Source: Cavenderia fasciculata (Eukaryota > Evosea > Eumycetozoa > Acytosteliales > Cavenderiaceae). Taken from it: a stretch of 64,000 nt of DNA. Where the stretch lies: assembly GCF_000203815.1 (NCBI RefSeq), contig NW_004457736.1:1054001-1118000 (forward strand), given 5' to 3'. Below are positions 1-11,377 of the stretch, in pieces. Within the stretch, counting starts at the first letter, position 1, and every line of letters starts with the position of its first letter. The translations under genes were made by a program, and so were the position numbers. A model generated the notes under the pieces. The model was not told the DNA's origin and did no database searches. It saw nothing but the letters and a program-made list of their open reading frames with translations.

Positions 1-2187
1 GTCAAGATCCCAAACCTTGATTTTGTTGTCCAATCCACCACTGACCATTCGATTATCTTTGACTTGGAAATGTTTGATTGATTTGGTGTGACCTTTGAAT
101 ACCTTTGAACAGGTAAGTTGTGAAAATGATTGTTGTTGTTGGTCACCGAGAACTACTGGTGCTAGTTGCTGTTGTTGTTGTTGTTGTCCAATATTTAAAT
201 CCCAACTATGTAGATTGTTACAAGAAGAGGTGTAGATGACGTTGTTTCTAAATTGTATGTGCCATACTGGACAGCATAGAGGGTTAGAGAGCATAGCTTG
301 TAACGAGCCTGTTCGTAGGTTCCAAACCGAGATGGTCCCATTATTGTGTCCAGACGCTACATTCCAGTTGGGGTTGGACGGTGAGAATCCCTGATGATTG
401 ATTTGAAGGCAATGAACGGGGGAATTGGATGCCATGGTATGGATGTGCTTGCCAGTGCGGATATCCCAGATACGACAGGTTCGGTCTTGGGCACCACTGA
501 CGATTAAATTCTCATTGGCCATTTGTACATAGTAGATGCGTCCAGAGTGTCCGAGTAGTGACATGGTCTGTTGACCAGTGCTCATGTCCCATAGACGTAC
601 GGTCTTGTCGTCACCACCACTCACCAAAACATTGTCGCTGTTAAACTCTAGCATCCACACTGACCCTTGGTGGCCTTTGAATGTCGACATGCACTTGCCA
701 GTATTACTCGACCAAATCTTGAGAGTACTGTCATCCGAGCCACTGACGACTACGTCACGCTCAAAATGGAACGAGTTGATAACGTCTGTATGACCAACCA
801 ACGTGTGTTGGCACACTCCCTCTTCAATATCCCATACCTTCATGACACCGTCCTCTGAACCACTGACCAAAGTTTGTTTGTGAAACTGTACACCCCAAAC
901 ACCTTCTTGGTGTCCATACAATGTGTGTACTGAGCATCTACCCTTTTTCCAATTCTTTTCTACAATGACTCGCTTTTGGAATAAATGTTGGTACGACTTT
1001 TGTTGTTGTTGTAATTGATTATGTGCTTGTGGTTGGTATGATGGTAGCTTTGATTTCTTTTTGTTACTCCAATTCAATGCCGACCAATGTTGTTTGTACA
1101 GTTGTTTCCAAATCACAAATACGCTACTAATTTCCTTTACATTGCGATTGACAGATTGTAACTGGCAAATATCTCTATAATCCAAAAAACTAAATACATG
1201 TACCATTATTTCAAATGGTAATAATAATTCCATATTTGATAATTCACTAGTTATCTTTCTATTCATATTATTATTATTTAATTTATGATAATATTGTAAA
1301 TTATTATTATTAGGTTGTTCTGTAGACATTATTAAATCATTATCATTATCAATGTTTAACTCTGGAACTAATTGAGTATCGTTATTATAATTACAATTAT
1401 AATTATTATTCTTATTATTGTCAGGTGCATTGTCATATAGTTCTTCTATTGCTATTAAATTGTTTAAAGTGGATGAAGTCGATGAATAATAAATTCCACC
1501 ATTATTATTATTATTTAAATTATTCTTTATATTTTTGTTATTATCGGTATTATGGTGTGACATTTTTTGTTTCTTCCATTCTGTATTATTATTATCTTTG
1601 AATTCTAATCTTTTATTTGTAGATGTAATCGATGAAAATCCATTTCTCCATTGTTGAAATAAATTTGGAAATGAGAATCCTCCTCCTCCACCACCACTCG
1701 TATTATTATTATTATTATTATTTGTAGTTGAGCAAGTAGGGGTTTGCTCGTCCATAGAAGAGGAGGATGAGGAATTGTTGTTGGAATGTGAAATTAATCT
1801 TGACATGGATAATATATCCTCCAAGTCTTGTGCTACTACTTGTTCTTCTTCTTCTTCCTCGTAGTTTATTATTCTTTGTAGTTGTTGTTCCTCCTCGTCC
1901 TCGTATTCTATGTCTTGGTCGTCGTCGTCGTCGTCGTAGTCTTCGTCGTTGTTGATTTGTTTCTTTTTAGTGATTAATAAAGTTGTCAAAATATTGATTA
2001 AATTTGGTGATCCACAAAATCCACCTCCAGAAGACGATGATGATGATCTTGATAAATTAAATCCCTGGTTATGATGGTGGTGGTGATGGCCGTGTCCTCC
2101 ACTACCAATAGAAGATGGTGAAGACAATGGAGTATGTGCTGCTGCTGTATCCAATACTATTATTTGTTCTCTTTCCTGATTATTCAT
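1..2187 (-). CDS. F-box/WD40 repeat protein, 3' end outside window
   Basis: Open from an ATG at 2187 to the window edge: 729 codons without stop or need for an intron. Residues 1-315 are low complexity, with His, Ser, acidic and Asn runs. An F-box follows at about 318-365 (LLLPFEIMVHVFSFLDYRD). From about 417 to the edge there are seven WD40 blades, seen from their GH and VWD/IWD/LWD endings, for example SGSEDGVMKVWD and SGGDDKTVRLWD. F-box/WD40 proteins are substrate receptors of SCF ubiquitin ligases: the F-box binds Skp1 and the propeller binds phosphorylated substrates, as in Cdc4/Fbw7. Substrate and orthology are unknown. The next upstream ATG, at 2191, runs into a stop after three codons, so 2187 is the start. 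Confidence 0.88.
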   Translation of the reverse strand, partial: MNNQEREQIIVLDTAAAHTPLSSPSSIGSGGHGHHHHHHNQGFNLSRSSSSSSGGGFCGSPNLINILTTLLITKKKQINNDEDYDDDDDDQDIEYEDEEEQQLQRIINYEEEEEEQVVAQDLEDILSMSRLISHSNNNSSSSSSMDEQTPTCSTTNNNNNNNTSGGGGGGFSFPNLFQQWRNGFSSITSTNKRLEFKDNNNTEWKKQKMSHHNTDNNKNIKNNLNNNNNGGIYYSSTSSTLNNLIAIEELYDNAPDNNKNNNYNCNYNNDTQLVPELNIDNDNDLIMSTEQPNNNNLQYYHKLNNNNMNRKITSELSNMELLLPFEIMVHVFSFLDYRDICQLQSVNRNVKEISSVFVIWKQLYKQHWSALNWSNKKKSKLPSYQPQAHNQLQQQQKSYQHLFQKRVIVEKNWKKGRCSVHTLYGHQEGVWGVQFHKQTLVSGSEDGVMKVWDIEEGVCQHTLVGHTDVINSFHFERDVVVSGSDDSTLKIWSSNTGKCMSTFKGHQGSVWMLEFNSDNVLVSGGDDKTVRLWDMSTGQQTMSLLGHSGRIYYVQMANENLIVSGAQDRTCRIWDIRTGKHIHTMASNSPVHCLQINHQGFSPSNPNWNVASGHNNGTISVWNLRTGSLQAMLSNPLCCPVWHIQFRNNVIYTSSCNNLHSWDLNIGQQQQQQQLAPVVLGDQQQQSFSQLTCSKVFKGHTKSIKHFQVKDNRMVSGGLDNKIKVWDLD

Positions 2188-3153
2188 TCATTAATTATTA
2201 TTATTATTTATTATTAATTATTAATTATTTTCTCTCTATACAATTATTATTTCTTTTTACTATTATTATTATTATTTTAATGTGATAGATAATAATAATA
2301 GGGATATGTTATATGAATATCCGACAATCGTATTTTTTAAATGGTCAATAACATAACGATAACAAACCGCCAGTATTTATATTATTATTATTACGATTAT
2401 TTATACAATGATATAAAGATCAATAAAAGATAGATAGATAGATAGATAAATAGAAAGACAAATTTATATATCCAAAAAAAATGGATGAACCAATCTCTTT
2501 CCTCTTCACTGCAGCGGATGGGAGAAGGATAGTACTATAAATATGATTATTATTGATATTCGAATTGTTGATGTTATTGGTCTGCTTGTTTGTGTTGTGG
2601 GTGGTGTCTGTCATTCTGTCTGTCTGTCAGAACGTTTTCTCTTTTCTTCCTCATCTTCCTCCTCCCTTTTCCATAAAAAGTAAGCAAAAGGAATGGCAGT
2701 AGGACTTATTCTACTCAACAACACACTTTTGAGAGTGAGACAAAAAGAAGAGAGGATAACATCATTCGTCTGTCCGTTAAGATCTCTCTCCCCTAAACAA
2801 ACAAATTTCCCCACTCCACGTGAGTTTGTTTGTTTGTTTGTTGTCTTTCTTTCCTTGAGAGAAAGTTAATTAAACTTTACGTTGGTTAGTTTGCATAAAC
2901 AATTTGTAGTTTACCCCCTCTTTATATGATTACTATTATTATTGTTGTTGTTGCAGAGATGAGAGATGGGTTGATTGATAAACAGAAATTCGAATTGTGG
3001 TTGGAGGGGGGTGTGTTTGTGTGAATTGAAACGATTCGTCAAAACGTTGTTGTAAAGCTATATATTATATCTTTTCTTTCCAAAAACTACTGTCGATCAG
3101 TAAATCACCTGCAATCTCTTTTTGGTTCGATTTATTTGATTTAATTAATTTAA
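2188..3153. other. Intergenic region, no gene seen
   Basis: A+T-rich DNA between the F-box/WD40 start and the 3' end of the ankyrin gene. It holds a (GATA)n-like run near 2430-2455 and homopolymer stretches. Two short minus-strand open frames here (2420-2814) are low complexity and I do not call them genes. The 5' half presumably contains the F-box gene promoter. Confidence 0.6.
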
Positions 3154-5694
3154 TTACATTTTAAAAAATCTTTTAAATTTAGATTTCTTTTTCTCTTTTG
3201 TTTGTTGTTGTTGTTGATTATTATTTTGATTATTTTGATTATTTTGATTATTTTGATTATTATTATTTAAAATGATTTCACCATCTTTTTCTTTAATTAA
3301 TAAACCTAAAATTTTTGATGGACCTTGATATAATTTGTTGACTAGTAATTTTAGATGATTACTTTGATAATGATTGACAAGGAATTGAGCAATCTCTTTT
3401 GTGGTTTGACTTTCAAATGCTTGGTAGGGACATGAAAGATGTGGGAATTGGTGGACGACCAGTGATGCCACTTCAAACTTTTGTGACTTGGCAGCATTCT
3501 CGATGATCGATGATGTACATTCATCCTTGTCATAGGCATCGTGGGTGAATATGTATTGTAATACTTCATAGTGTCCTCCCTTGGCTGCTTGATTGAGCCA
3601 ATTCTCTTTACATTTTTGTTTGTAAATCGTGCCAAGGTATTGGACAATCTCGAGACATCCACTACGCACGGCAAACCCCATAGCGTTGGGCGAGATATTG
3701 ACCATCTTTCCCGAGTAGTGAAGATACTTGAAGCATTTGATGGCCGACATTTTACAAGCTTGGTCGACGAGTAGAGTGTAGTGATTGTCGGTGGTCAGCA
3801 AGGGAAGAGAGTCGAAATAGGCGAGTATATCAACTCGGTCACGTGCGATAATCACTTCGTTAAAGTAGTGTGTTGCCCAACTCGCCGAGGCAAGGTCACG
3901 TGTCCAGATTGGAGCGATATAGGTGACGACATCAATCGATTTGGTGGCATTCAGAATACACGAGTACAAACTAGGTACCTTTTGTGAGGCTGGTGCTTTG
4001 GTGAGCAGGTATTTGACCATGTGCAGGTGTTGACTGGCTGCGAGGATGTGTTGGCGAAACATGTGTTGTTCGATGACATATCCTTTGAGAACAATGTCGA
4101 TAACGTGGTCGTACAGCTCGATACTACCAATTTGACAGAGCGGGTCTATTAAATTGGAAAAGACGGCATGACTGTCACGCGTGACCATCCCCATGGGCAG
4201 TATCTGGTTCTCTAGCAAGTACCAAGCCATGCCGATAGAGTCTCCACGCGCCATTTTGACTGTTTCGGCAACCGTGTTGTCCAGACATCCCTCTGTACGA
4301 TTACGATGAAGGAATTTGACTACATCTATAAACCCACCGAGTGCCGCATAGTGGATGGCTAGCGCATTGGCACCTTCTCTTCGAGTATTGTGTAAATATT
4401 CGACCACTGAAAGATGTCCTCCTGCCGCAGCCTTGACCATAGCATCGGCAGTACACCCTTCTTTACGATGGTCGTTCAAATATTGTACAATATTTAAATG
4501 GCCATTCTTTGCACCAAGGTTCATGGCGGCTGTTGAAGCAGGTGCACCTATCTTGTCCAAGTACTCGACAATGTCGAGATACCCAAGTTCTGCAGCACGA
4601 TCCAATGCCTTGGCAGCCAACGATACGGTGTTGCCGCCAAGGCAGATCTGAGAGTACACCAACTCGACCATTTCAAGTGACCCTGATGACACGGCATCAT
4701 AAACAATCGGACTTGTCAATAGTATATCGACACCACCTTCCAAACGTGTGTCTCTGTGCTCTAATAGTAATCGCACCAATTCAACCGACCGACCAGCCAC
4801 TGCTTTCTCGACAACTGTGATTGTATATTTGGCAGATGGACATGACTCCAAAATATATCGTACAATATGAATGTGTTCAAAGATCGTAGCCAACTCGAAA
4901 CATCTATCGCCGACACCGACCATGAGATAAGGAAAGGACGTGTCAGATGACAAAAGATAGGTGAGTATCTCTATATGACCACACTGACACGCCATCTCTA
5001 CAGTTGTCATAGTTGGTCGTACGCCAATAGTATCAACCACATAACGCACACAATCTAAGCTACCACTAGCAACTGTGTTGTCCAATACCCAACTAACCGA
5101 TCCAAAGCAATCACCAAGTATCTGAGGTAACCACCTTGCATTATCTCTTTCCAACAATGGTGTTGTAGTTGTTGCATACCGTTCATTTAAACTAGTGTAT
5201 AGTGGTAGTTTAAAGTAATGTGGATACAAGTAATGAATACGCTCCAATACAACTACATCTTTACAATTCCTAAGTAACCTTGGCAATGCTCTAAAGTAAA
5301 TGACAAAGTCAGATTCTACATGTACAAGATTCACAGACATCAACTTGTCTTTAAACACATTAAATGAACGTTTCTGTCTTTCCAATCTCTTTTTATAATG
5401 ATCTATTCTACTAATTTGTGTATTAATACTATTCATAGTTGTACTACTATCATTATTGACCTTTAAATCATCATCATCATCTTCATTATCTAGCCTACAA
5501 TAACGTAGAAATGATACAGATTTACTTGTCATTTCATTGTATTTGATTGTCTCTACTACACCATGACTACCTCCAACTCGATAGGCATCATTGATCAAAG
5601 GTATAAATGATACAATGTGTCTAACCAATAACTTGTTTTTGAATAATGATCTCACCACTCTTTCTTTTTCTTCACCTTCTTCTTTTAAATTCAT
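3154..5694 (-). CDS. Ankyrin-repeat protein of the dictyostelid family
   Basis: Single-exon gene, 846 aa, starting at the ATG at 5694. The N-terminus (LFKNKLLVRHIVSFIPLIND) resembles the F-box-like leader seen on many dictyostelid ankyrin proteins. Ankyrin repeats cover roughly residues 190-760, for example CGHIEILTYLLSS, LGYLDIVEYLDKIGAP, NGHLNIVQYLND, GGHLSVVEYLHNTRREGANA and GGFIDVVKFLHRNRTEG. The C-terminus is an Asn/Gln tract followed by a basic tail (KEKKKSKFKRFF). Ankyrin arrays act as protein-binding scaffolds; no enzymatic domain is visible and the partner is unknown. The central part of the CDS is richer in G+C than its ends. Confidence 0.88.
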   Translation of the reverse strand: MNLKEEGEEKERVVRSLFKNKLLVRHIVSFIPLINDAYRVGGSHGVVETIKYNEMTSKSVSFLRYCRLDNEDDDDDLKVNNDSSTTMNSINTQISRIDHYKKRLERQKRSFNVFKDKLMSVNLVHVESDFVIYFRALPRLLRNCKDVVVLERIHYLYPHYFKLPLYTSLNERYATTTTPLLERDNARWLPQILGDCFGSVSWVLDNTVASGSLDCVRYVVDTIGVRPTMTTVEMACQCGHIEILTYLLSSDTSFPYLMVGVGDRCFELATIFEHIHIVRYILESCPSAKYTITVVEKAVAGRSVELVRLLLEHRDTRLEGGVDILLTSPIVYDAVSSGSLEMVELVYSQICLGGNTVSLAAKALDRAAELGYLDIVEYLDKIGAPASTAAMNLGAKNGHLNIVQYLNDHRKEGCTADAMVKAAAGGHLSVVEYLHNTRREGANALAIHYAALGGFIDVVKFLHRNRTEGCLDNTVAETVKMARGDSIGMAWYLLENQILPMGMVTRDSHAVFSNLIDPLCQIGSIELYDHVIDIVLKGYVIEQHMFRQHILAASQHLHMVKYLLTKAPASQKVPSLYSCILNATKSIDVVTYIAPIWTRDLASASWATHYFNEVIIARDRVDILAYFDSLPLLTTDNHYTLLVDQACKMSAIKCFKYLHYSGKMVNISPNAMGFAVRSGCLEIVQYLGTIYKQKCKENWLNQAAKGGHYEVLQYIFTHDAYDKDECTSSIIENAAKSQKFEVASLVVHQFPHLSCPYQAFESQTTKEIAQFLVNHYQSNHLKLLVNKLYQGPSKILGLLIKEKDGEIILNNNNQNNQNNQNNQNNNQQQQQTKEKKKSKFKRFFKM
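3217..3268. repeat. Short tandem repeat coding the Asn/Gln tract
   Basis: About four copies of a nine-base unit (ATTATTTTG on the plus strand), read on the minus strand as repeated Asn-Asn-Gln. It sits in the 3' end of the ankyrin gene and is likely to vary in length between strains. Confidence 0.75.
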
Positions 5695-6019
5695 TATTTA
5701 AATAAATATAAATAAAATACAACAATATACAAGTAATATAATATATAATAAATAACAATAAATTATCTTTTACTACTGGGTGACAACCATGATCTTAAAA
5801 TAGATACGCCAATACAACTTTTAAAGAAAGAAATTCAATGAAAAAATATCTAGAATCATAGTGCACTTTCGTGTCACACACAAGTGATCGTTTTACCCAT
5901 ATTGTAGTGTGAACATGGGAATGTAATAAATAATAATAATAATAATATTAAATATTTATTAATTAATTAAATAATTAATAAAGTAATTAAGCAATATTAT
6001 TATTATTATTATTAAGATC
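5695..6019. other. Intergenic region
   Basis: A+T-rich spacer with (TAA)n-like runs near 5930-5950. No open frame or RNA signal was recognised. It should contain the promoter of the ankyrin gene. Confidence 0.5.
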
Positions 6020-7742
6020 TTAAGATCCTACACCGTCATAATCTTGGTAGTAGGTTAAAAACCATTTCAATTCAAATGTAGAATTTGAACCGGTATAACG
6101 TAAATTGATAGGATCATATTCCGACTCATGTTCTTGTTTTCGTTGAGTGATGATTCCACCTGTCATTGTCTGTTTCTCCAACACCAATACATTTCTATTG
6201 TCTGCGTCCAATCTTTGAATTGAAAATTGATAGGTTGTGGGAGGTTGATTGGTCCCATTTTCAATAATGATTGATAAATCTCTAACATTGGTATGGTTGA
6301 TCCCTTCATCTAATCTAAATACTGAACCTGATTTTGAAGTAAATTCCTTCAACTTGAATTAGCTAATAATTTGCAAGTTAGATGTGTGGTGCACTTTGAG
6401 TCGGAGGAGATTGATTGTTTCTAGGTTGGGTGGATAGTTGGATGGAAACGTGATCTGATGACCTGCGATATTTAACACTACAATACGAGAGCCTTTTCAA
6501 ACTGCGAGGCAGTACGTCTGAATACTTACATTCATCTTTAGTTTAACGAGTGATTGAGGGAGTTTGATTGGATTCTTACAGTCTCCAGAGACGGTTAGGT
6601 GAGTCAGTGACGGCGGGAATACAACTTGTTCAAGTATATTTATCCTCTCTGCATAATTATGTATTGTAACCTTTTCAACAGTGGATGGGATGATATTGGC
6701 TGGAATGACATTCTCACATTCGCGAATAACCAGTTTCTTGAGAGATTGGCTGGACTTTAGACTGACCCTTCCATCAACCAATAAGCTTCCATCAACACGC
6801 AGTGTCTCCAACAATGGCATAACTGAGGGGATGCGCACCCAATAGGACCAGATTGTAAGAGTCTGGATGGAAGGAGGGACACTAGTCTCGATACTGTACT
6901 TTCTGCCGGTTGGGTAGTCAATGCGATCAATGAGCTTGAGTGTCTCGAGGTTGGGTATGTTCGAGATCGATGAATGCTTGTTCTTCCACATCTACCTCTC
7001 TTCGCAAGGTGATATTAAGTTTGACAAGCGACACCAACGAATGGAATGTATCTCGTGGAGGTACCTTGCTCAATCTGAGGGTGAGTGACGTCAAGCTGAT
7101 TGGTAATTGATCCGACTCTATACTAGACACAAAATGATTTTGAAGCTCTGATCAGCGGCACGCACAGCATGGGAGGTGCCCTCCCCCCACCACTTGAGTG
7201 TTGTATGTTGACCAAGATGCACCTCTTTTGCACCTCGAACCGAAAGATGTTCGAGATGAGGCAATAGAACCAAGATCAACAACTGGATTAGTATTACTAT
7301 TTGAGTAATAATGTTTTTTTGTTTTGTTAAAGATGAATAGTGTCTCGATTGATGGTATGTCGTTGTAGATTGATTGTATTGTTGATTGTTGGTAATTGGT
7401 TACCAAAGCAGTTGTAATGTTACTCTTGTCAGAGCTAGTTCTGTTGGTAGAGGATGAGATACGTTGTTGTATCCATTGAGGATAGTTGTCTAAATGTTCA
7501 AAGAATTCCCCAAAGATGACATGTTGATCAGATACACTATTCTCCAATATATCTTTAAATGTGTTGAGTTTGAATTGAGTAGCCGTTGCTTTAAACTGCT
7601 TCGAGGGGTTATGCCTTTGAATCTAATCAATCTTCTAACAGTATATCTGTTTACAAGTTAACAACAAACATATTATATCTCCATTATCTATCTGTGATAT
7701 GATATGTAGTAGTAATAGATTTGATAACTTTAATAGAGACAT
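6020..7742 (-). pseudogene. Decayed copy of the neighbouring FNIP-like repeat gene
   Basis: Homologous along most of its length to the intact gene at 7817-9937, in the same orientation, so it is a tandem duplicate. The start codon region (ATG at 7742) is kept, but the frame is broken repeatedly. About 7589-7660 has lost two short pieces relative to the intact copy (22 and 11 bases by my alignment). Near 6375 about 165 bases of the intact copy, including a PPS(I/V)T repeat, are missing. The body is split over frames at 6020-6352, 6497-6991, 6927-7130 and 7152-7547. Fragments such as PPSLTHLTVSGD and SSQSLKKLVI show the family. A translated, spliced product looks unlikely because the breaks do not sit at GT-AG sites. 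Confidence 0.82.
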
Positions 7743-7816
7743 AATAATAGTAGTCAAAGAGACATTCGTGCATAGATATTGTGCGAGAGTGCCGAAAGAT
7801 AATAAAAAAAAACTAT

Positions 7817-9937
7817 TTATTTCATGGTTTTACATTTTGTGTTCCAAGAAGAATCGTCATCGTTGTCGCTGTCTTTATCATCATCACTATCATCATCGTG
7901 GTCGCTCTCATTTTCTTCATCATCATCATCTTTATCGTAGTATCTGTCTTTGACAAAACTCCATTTCAATTCAAATGGAGGGTCAGAGTGTGAATCCAAA
8001 TGTAAATAGATGGGATGATACTGTGTCTGCTGATCATCTTGTTGTTGTTGCTGGTCGATTACTGTTATTCGTCGTTGAGTGATGATTCCACCTGTCATTG
8101 TCTGTTTCTCCAATACCAATACATTATTGTTGTCTGTGTCCAATCTTTGAATTGAAAAATGATAGGTGGGATGAGGTCCACGAGAAAAATCGTCAATAAT
8201 GATAGATAAATCTCTAACATTGGTATGGTTGATCACTTCATCCAACCTAAACACAAATTCCGAAATATCTCCCAATAGTTTGCAAGTTAGATGTGTGATA
8301 CTGGGTGGTAGCCATTGTTGTTGTTGCGAGACAACGTCTTTGGTTAACTTGGAGGTGATTGAAAAGATTGTAGGGCCACCATACAACCAATCACTACTTT
8401 TTGCTAATGTCATCAATAGGTTGGTGACAGATGGCGGTATATTGTCAATCACAAGGTGGTCCACTTTGAGTTGGAGTAGATCGATTGTGTCAAGATTGGG
8501 TGGATAGTTGGATGGGAATGTCATCAAACGACATGAAGAGCCAGTACTACAATACGACAGTTTTTTCAAACCGAGAGGCAGTACGATTGAACCTTTATAT
8601 CCAAGCCTTAGTTTAACGAGTGATTGGGGTGGTTTTATATATTCAGGGTCCCCAGAGATGGATAGGTGAGTCAGTGACGGGGGGAATACAACTTGTCCAA
8701 GTATATATAAATCTCTTGCATGATTATGTATTGTAACCTTTTCAACAGTAGATGGGATGATATTGGCTGGAATGACATCCTTACATTCGTGAATAACCAG
8801 TTTCTTGAGAGATTGGCTGGACTTTAGACTGACATTTCCATCAACCAATACCTTTCCATGCACACACAGTGTCTTCAACAATGGCATGACATACTGTGAT
8901 GGGATGTGTGCCCAATCGGACCGGATTGCAAGAGTCTTGATTGAAGGAGGGACACTAATCTCGATACTGCACTTGCAAATAATTGGGTAGTTAATGCGAT
9001 CAATGAGTTTGAATGTCTCGAGGTTGGGTAGATGTTCGAGATCGATGAATGCTTGTTTTTGCTCCTCCTCCTCCTTTTTCTCCTCCTCAAAGATTGGTCC
9101 ACCTTGATTTCGTAGCCAGATCTTGAGTTTGACGAGTGACTTTAATGAATGGAATGTATCTCGTGGAGGTGTCTTGCTCAATGTGAGAGTGAGTGACGTC
9201 AAACTGATTGGCAATTGATCTGGTCCCATTCTCGACACAAAATGATTCTTGAAGCTTAGATCGGTCAGCGATACGAATCTGGTGAGTCCCAAGTCGGCGA
9301 GTGCGTATGAGGTACCAACATGTAGTTTCAGAGATTTGAGTGTTGTATGTTGACCAAGTTTCACCTGTTTTACACCATAAACCGAAAGATGTTCGAGACG
9401 AGACAACAATGCAATAGAACCAAGATCTACCACTGAATTACTATAATTATGATAAAAAAGGTACTCTTGTCTTTCTTTTTTTGTTTTGTTGATGATGAAT
9501 AGTGTCTTGATTGATGGTATGTTGTAGAGTGATTGTATTGTTGGTTGTTGGTAATTGGTTACTAAAGCAGTTGTAATGTTATTCTTGTCAACTCTGTCTA
9601 TAGTAGCCGATATACGTTGTTGTATCCATTGAGGATAGGTGTCGACTATTGGAGACAGTACACAGAATTCCCCAAAGATGACATGTTGATCAGATACACT
9701 ATTCTCCAATATATCTTTAAATGTGTTGAGTTTGAATTGAGTAGCTGTTGCTATAAACTGCTTTGATATCTCTCCCTTGTCAGTGATCGCTTCTATGCCT
9801 TTGAATCTAATCAATCTTCTAACACTACCATTACGATATAACTGTTTACAAGTTAACAACAAACATACTGTATCTCCGTTATCTATCTGTGATATGATAT
9901 GTAGCAGTAATAGATTCGATAACTTTAATAGAGACAT
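7817..9937 (-). CDS. Leucine-rich FNIP-like repeat protein
   Basis: Single exon, 706 aa from the ATG at 9937; the open frame extends 15 bases upstream only through a TTG. The N-terminus (LSNLLLLHIISQI, then LLLTCKQLYRNG) has the look of a degenerate F-box. The rest carries irregular repeats of the form P-P/I-S-(L/I/V)-T-x-L (LPISLTSLTLTL, PPSLTHLSISGD, PPSVTNLLMTLA, PPSITHLTCKL), as in the FNIP/LRR-like families that are large in dictyostelids. The C-terminus is strongly acidic (Asp-rich, about the last 50 residues). The function is unknown; such proteins are usually proposed to be protein-interaction or SCF-adaptor-like. A decayed tandem copy lies just downstream. Confidence 0.78.
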   Translation of the reverse strand: MSLLKLSNLLLLHIISQIDNGDTVCLLLTCKQLYRNGSVRRLIRFKGIEAITDKGEISKQFIATATQFKLNTFKDILENSVSDQHVIFGEFCVLSPIVDTYPQWIQQRISATIDRVDKNNITTALVTNYQQPTIQSLYNIPSIKTLFIINKTKKERQEYLFYHNYSNSVVDLGSIALLSRLEHLSVYGVKQVKLGQHTTLKSLKLHVGTSYALADLGLTRFVSLTDLSFKNHFVSRMGPDQLPISLTSLTLTLSKTPPRDTFHSLKSLVKLKIWLRNQGGPIFEEEKKEEEEQKQAFIDLEHLPNLETFKLIDRINYPIICKCSIEISVPPSIKTLAIRSDWAHIPSQYVMPLLKTLCVHGKVLVDGNVSLKSSQSLKKLVIHECKDVIPANIIPSTVEKVTIHNHARDLYILGQVVFPPSLTHLSISGDPEYIKPPQSLVKLRLGYKGSIVLPLGLKKLSYCSTGSSCRLMTFPSNYPPNLDTIDLLQLKVDHLVIDNIPPSVTNLLMTLAKSSDWLYGGPTIFSITSKLTKDVVSQQQQWLPPSITHLTCKLLGDISEFVFRLDEVINHTNVRDLSIIIDDFSRGPHPTYHFSIQRLDTDNNNVLVLEKQTMTGGIITQRRITVIDQQQQQDDQQTQYHPIYLHLDSHSDPPFELKWSFVKDRYYDKDDDDEENESDHDDDSDDDKDSDNDDDSSWNTKCKTMK

Positions 9938-10178
9938 AATAATAGTAGTCAAAGAGACATGTCACTATTAATAATAGTTGTTGAGGTTTAGACTTCAAGT
10001 GAGCCAAAAAAAATGGAAATACAAGTTTGCAAACTCAATCATGATACTTTTCTTTTATATATTATTGCAAGACATAATCAATTATTTAATTTAATTTAAT
10101 TTAATAGATCAACATTTATCGGAATTGTGTTATGTTAGTTAGATTGGTAGTGTTAATAATATTATTTATTTTAATAAT

Positions 10179-11135
10179 TTAAATATCTTTCATTTCTTGA
10201 TCTTCTTGTTCATCTGACATAGAGGTGGTGGTGGCGGTGGTGGTAGTAGTATTCTTTGGTGGCATGACAGTTGTTGTACTGATAGATTGTTGTTGTAATT
10301 GGTTTCTAATTTCGATTGGGATGGAAGGGGATAAAAGATTTGATTTTTCTGGGAGGTGAGAGGAAATACTCTTGTTGTATTCGACAACCTCGGCAGCTGT
10401 CAGGGCTGGAATGGTCGATGTAACAGTCCCCATCTTTTCCACAGCCGACAAATATTTAATATATGATTTATAGATTTTATAGTCTACAACCAATTCACAT
10501 AATCTTTGAATTGTAAATGGTGGTCTAGATAGAGAAAGAAAAAAAGTGTAAGTTGTTGCTGTTGTTGTTGTTGTTGTTGTTGTCAGACGTTGTTCAAGAA
10601 CTAAACCATAATATTATGTGGAACATAGACATACTCTTTATATTCTTTAAAATGATTTTGAAATTGTGATTTGATCTTTTGTTGGGCAGCTTTCTTATTT
10701 TTTAATTCCTCTTCCTTTATATTTGATTGATTTTCATTTGACTCAAAGATATCAAATATCTCTTGTAATTTGAAAAATACTAATTCCTTTAAATCTATCC
10801 ATGGATAACTATAATATATATATAATCAAAATAGGTAATTAGTTTTCTCTCTCTTTCTCTCTCAAAGTAGTAGTATCATATCCGCAAGTTGATGAGACTG
10901 ACCATGTAACTCCAGTTACTGCTATATTGTCTATGATTGACATTAATTCAGGTGTAACATTCTTTGTTTCTTGCTTTGCAAATTCTATAATAAAGGAGAG
11001 AGATCTTTGTTAGACCAACAGTCAATGATTATCATCAATATCTCTGAGCATCTCGATCTCGATCTTTGATCATTCATTCAATGACTTACCTTTAAGTTGA
11101 TTTTCAAGTTCACTATTATACAACACCTGAGTCAT
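10179..11135 (-). CDS. ppp4r2: Protein phosphatase 4 regulatory subunit 2 homologue
   Basis: Four exons by frame and splice sites: 11090-11135, 10903-10984, 10635-10808 and 10179-10524, giving 215 aa. The family is recognised from a proline-tryptophan motif (VTCYPWIDLKELVFFKLQ), corresponding to the PW segment of PPP4R2, and from EPPFTIQRLCELVVD, which matches the conserved PFTIQRLCELL core. The C-terminus is Thr-rich and acidic. PPP4R2 binds the PP4 catalytic subunit and directs it to nuclear and centrosomal substrates, including phosphorylated H2A-type histones after DNA damage in animals and yeast. Introns are 87-117 bases with GTAAGT, GTCAGT and GTATGT donors. Confidence 0.85.
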
Positions 11136-11377
11136 TCTACTTTTCTCTCTCTTTCTATCTCTCTCTTTTTAAAAACTATAATACAGATAAATAAATAATT
11201 ATAATATATATTATTAGTATCTCTGAAATGAATGTATTATTAATAAGTTACTTTTTATTTTTTTATTTTTTTTAAATTTTTGTTTTCGCGGTCAAAATCT
11301 GCATTAATATTATAACGACACCACAAATCTATTTTTAACGATCGATCTGTGATCTACTAACTTTAACTTTTGTTGTA

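Noticed and set aside
2420-2814. Two short minus-strand open frames
   Set aside because: Composed of microsatellite and homopolymer-derived residues, without plausible introns or family features.
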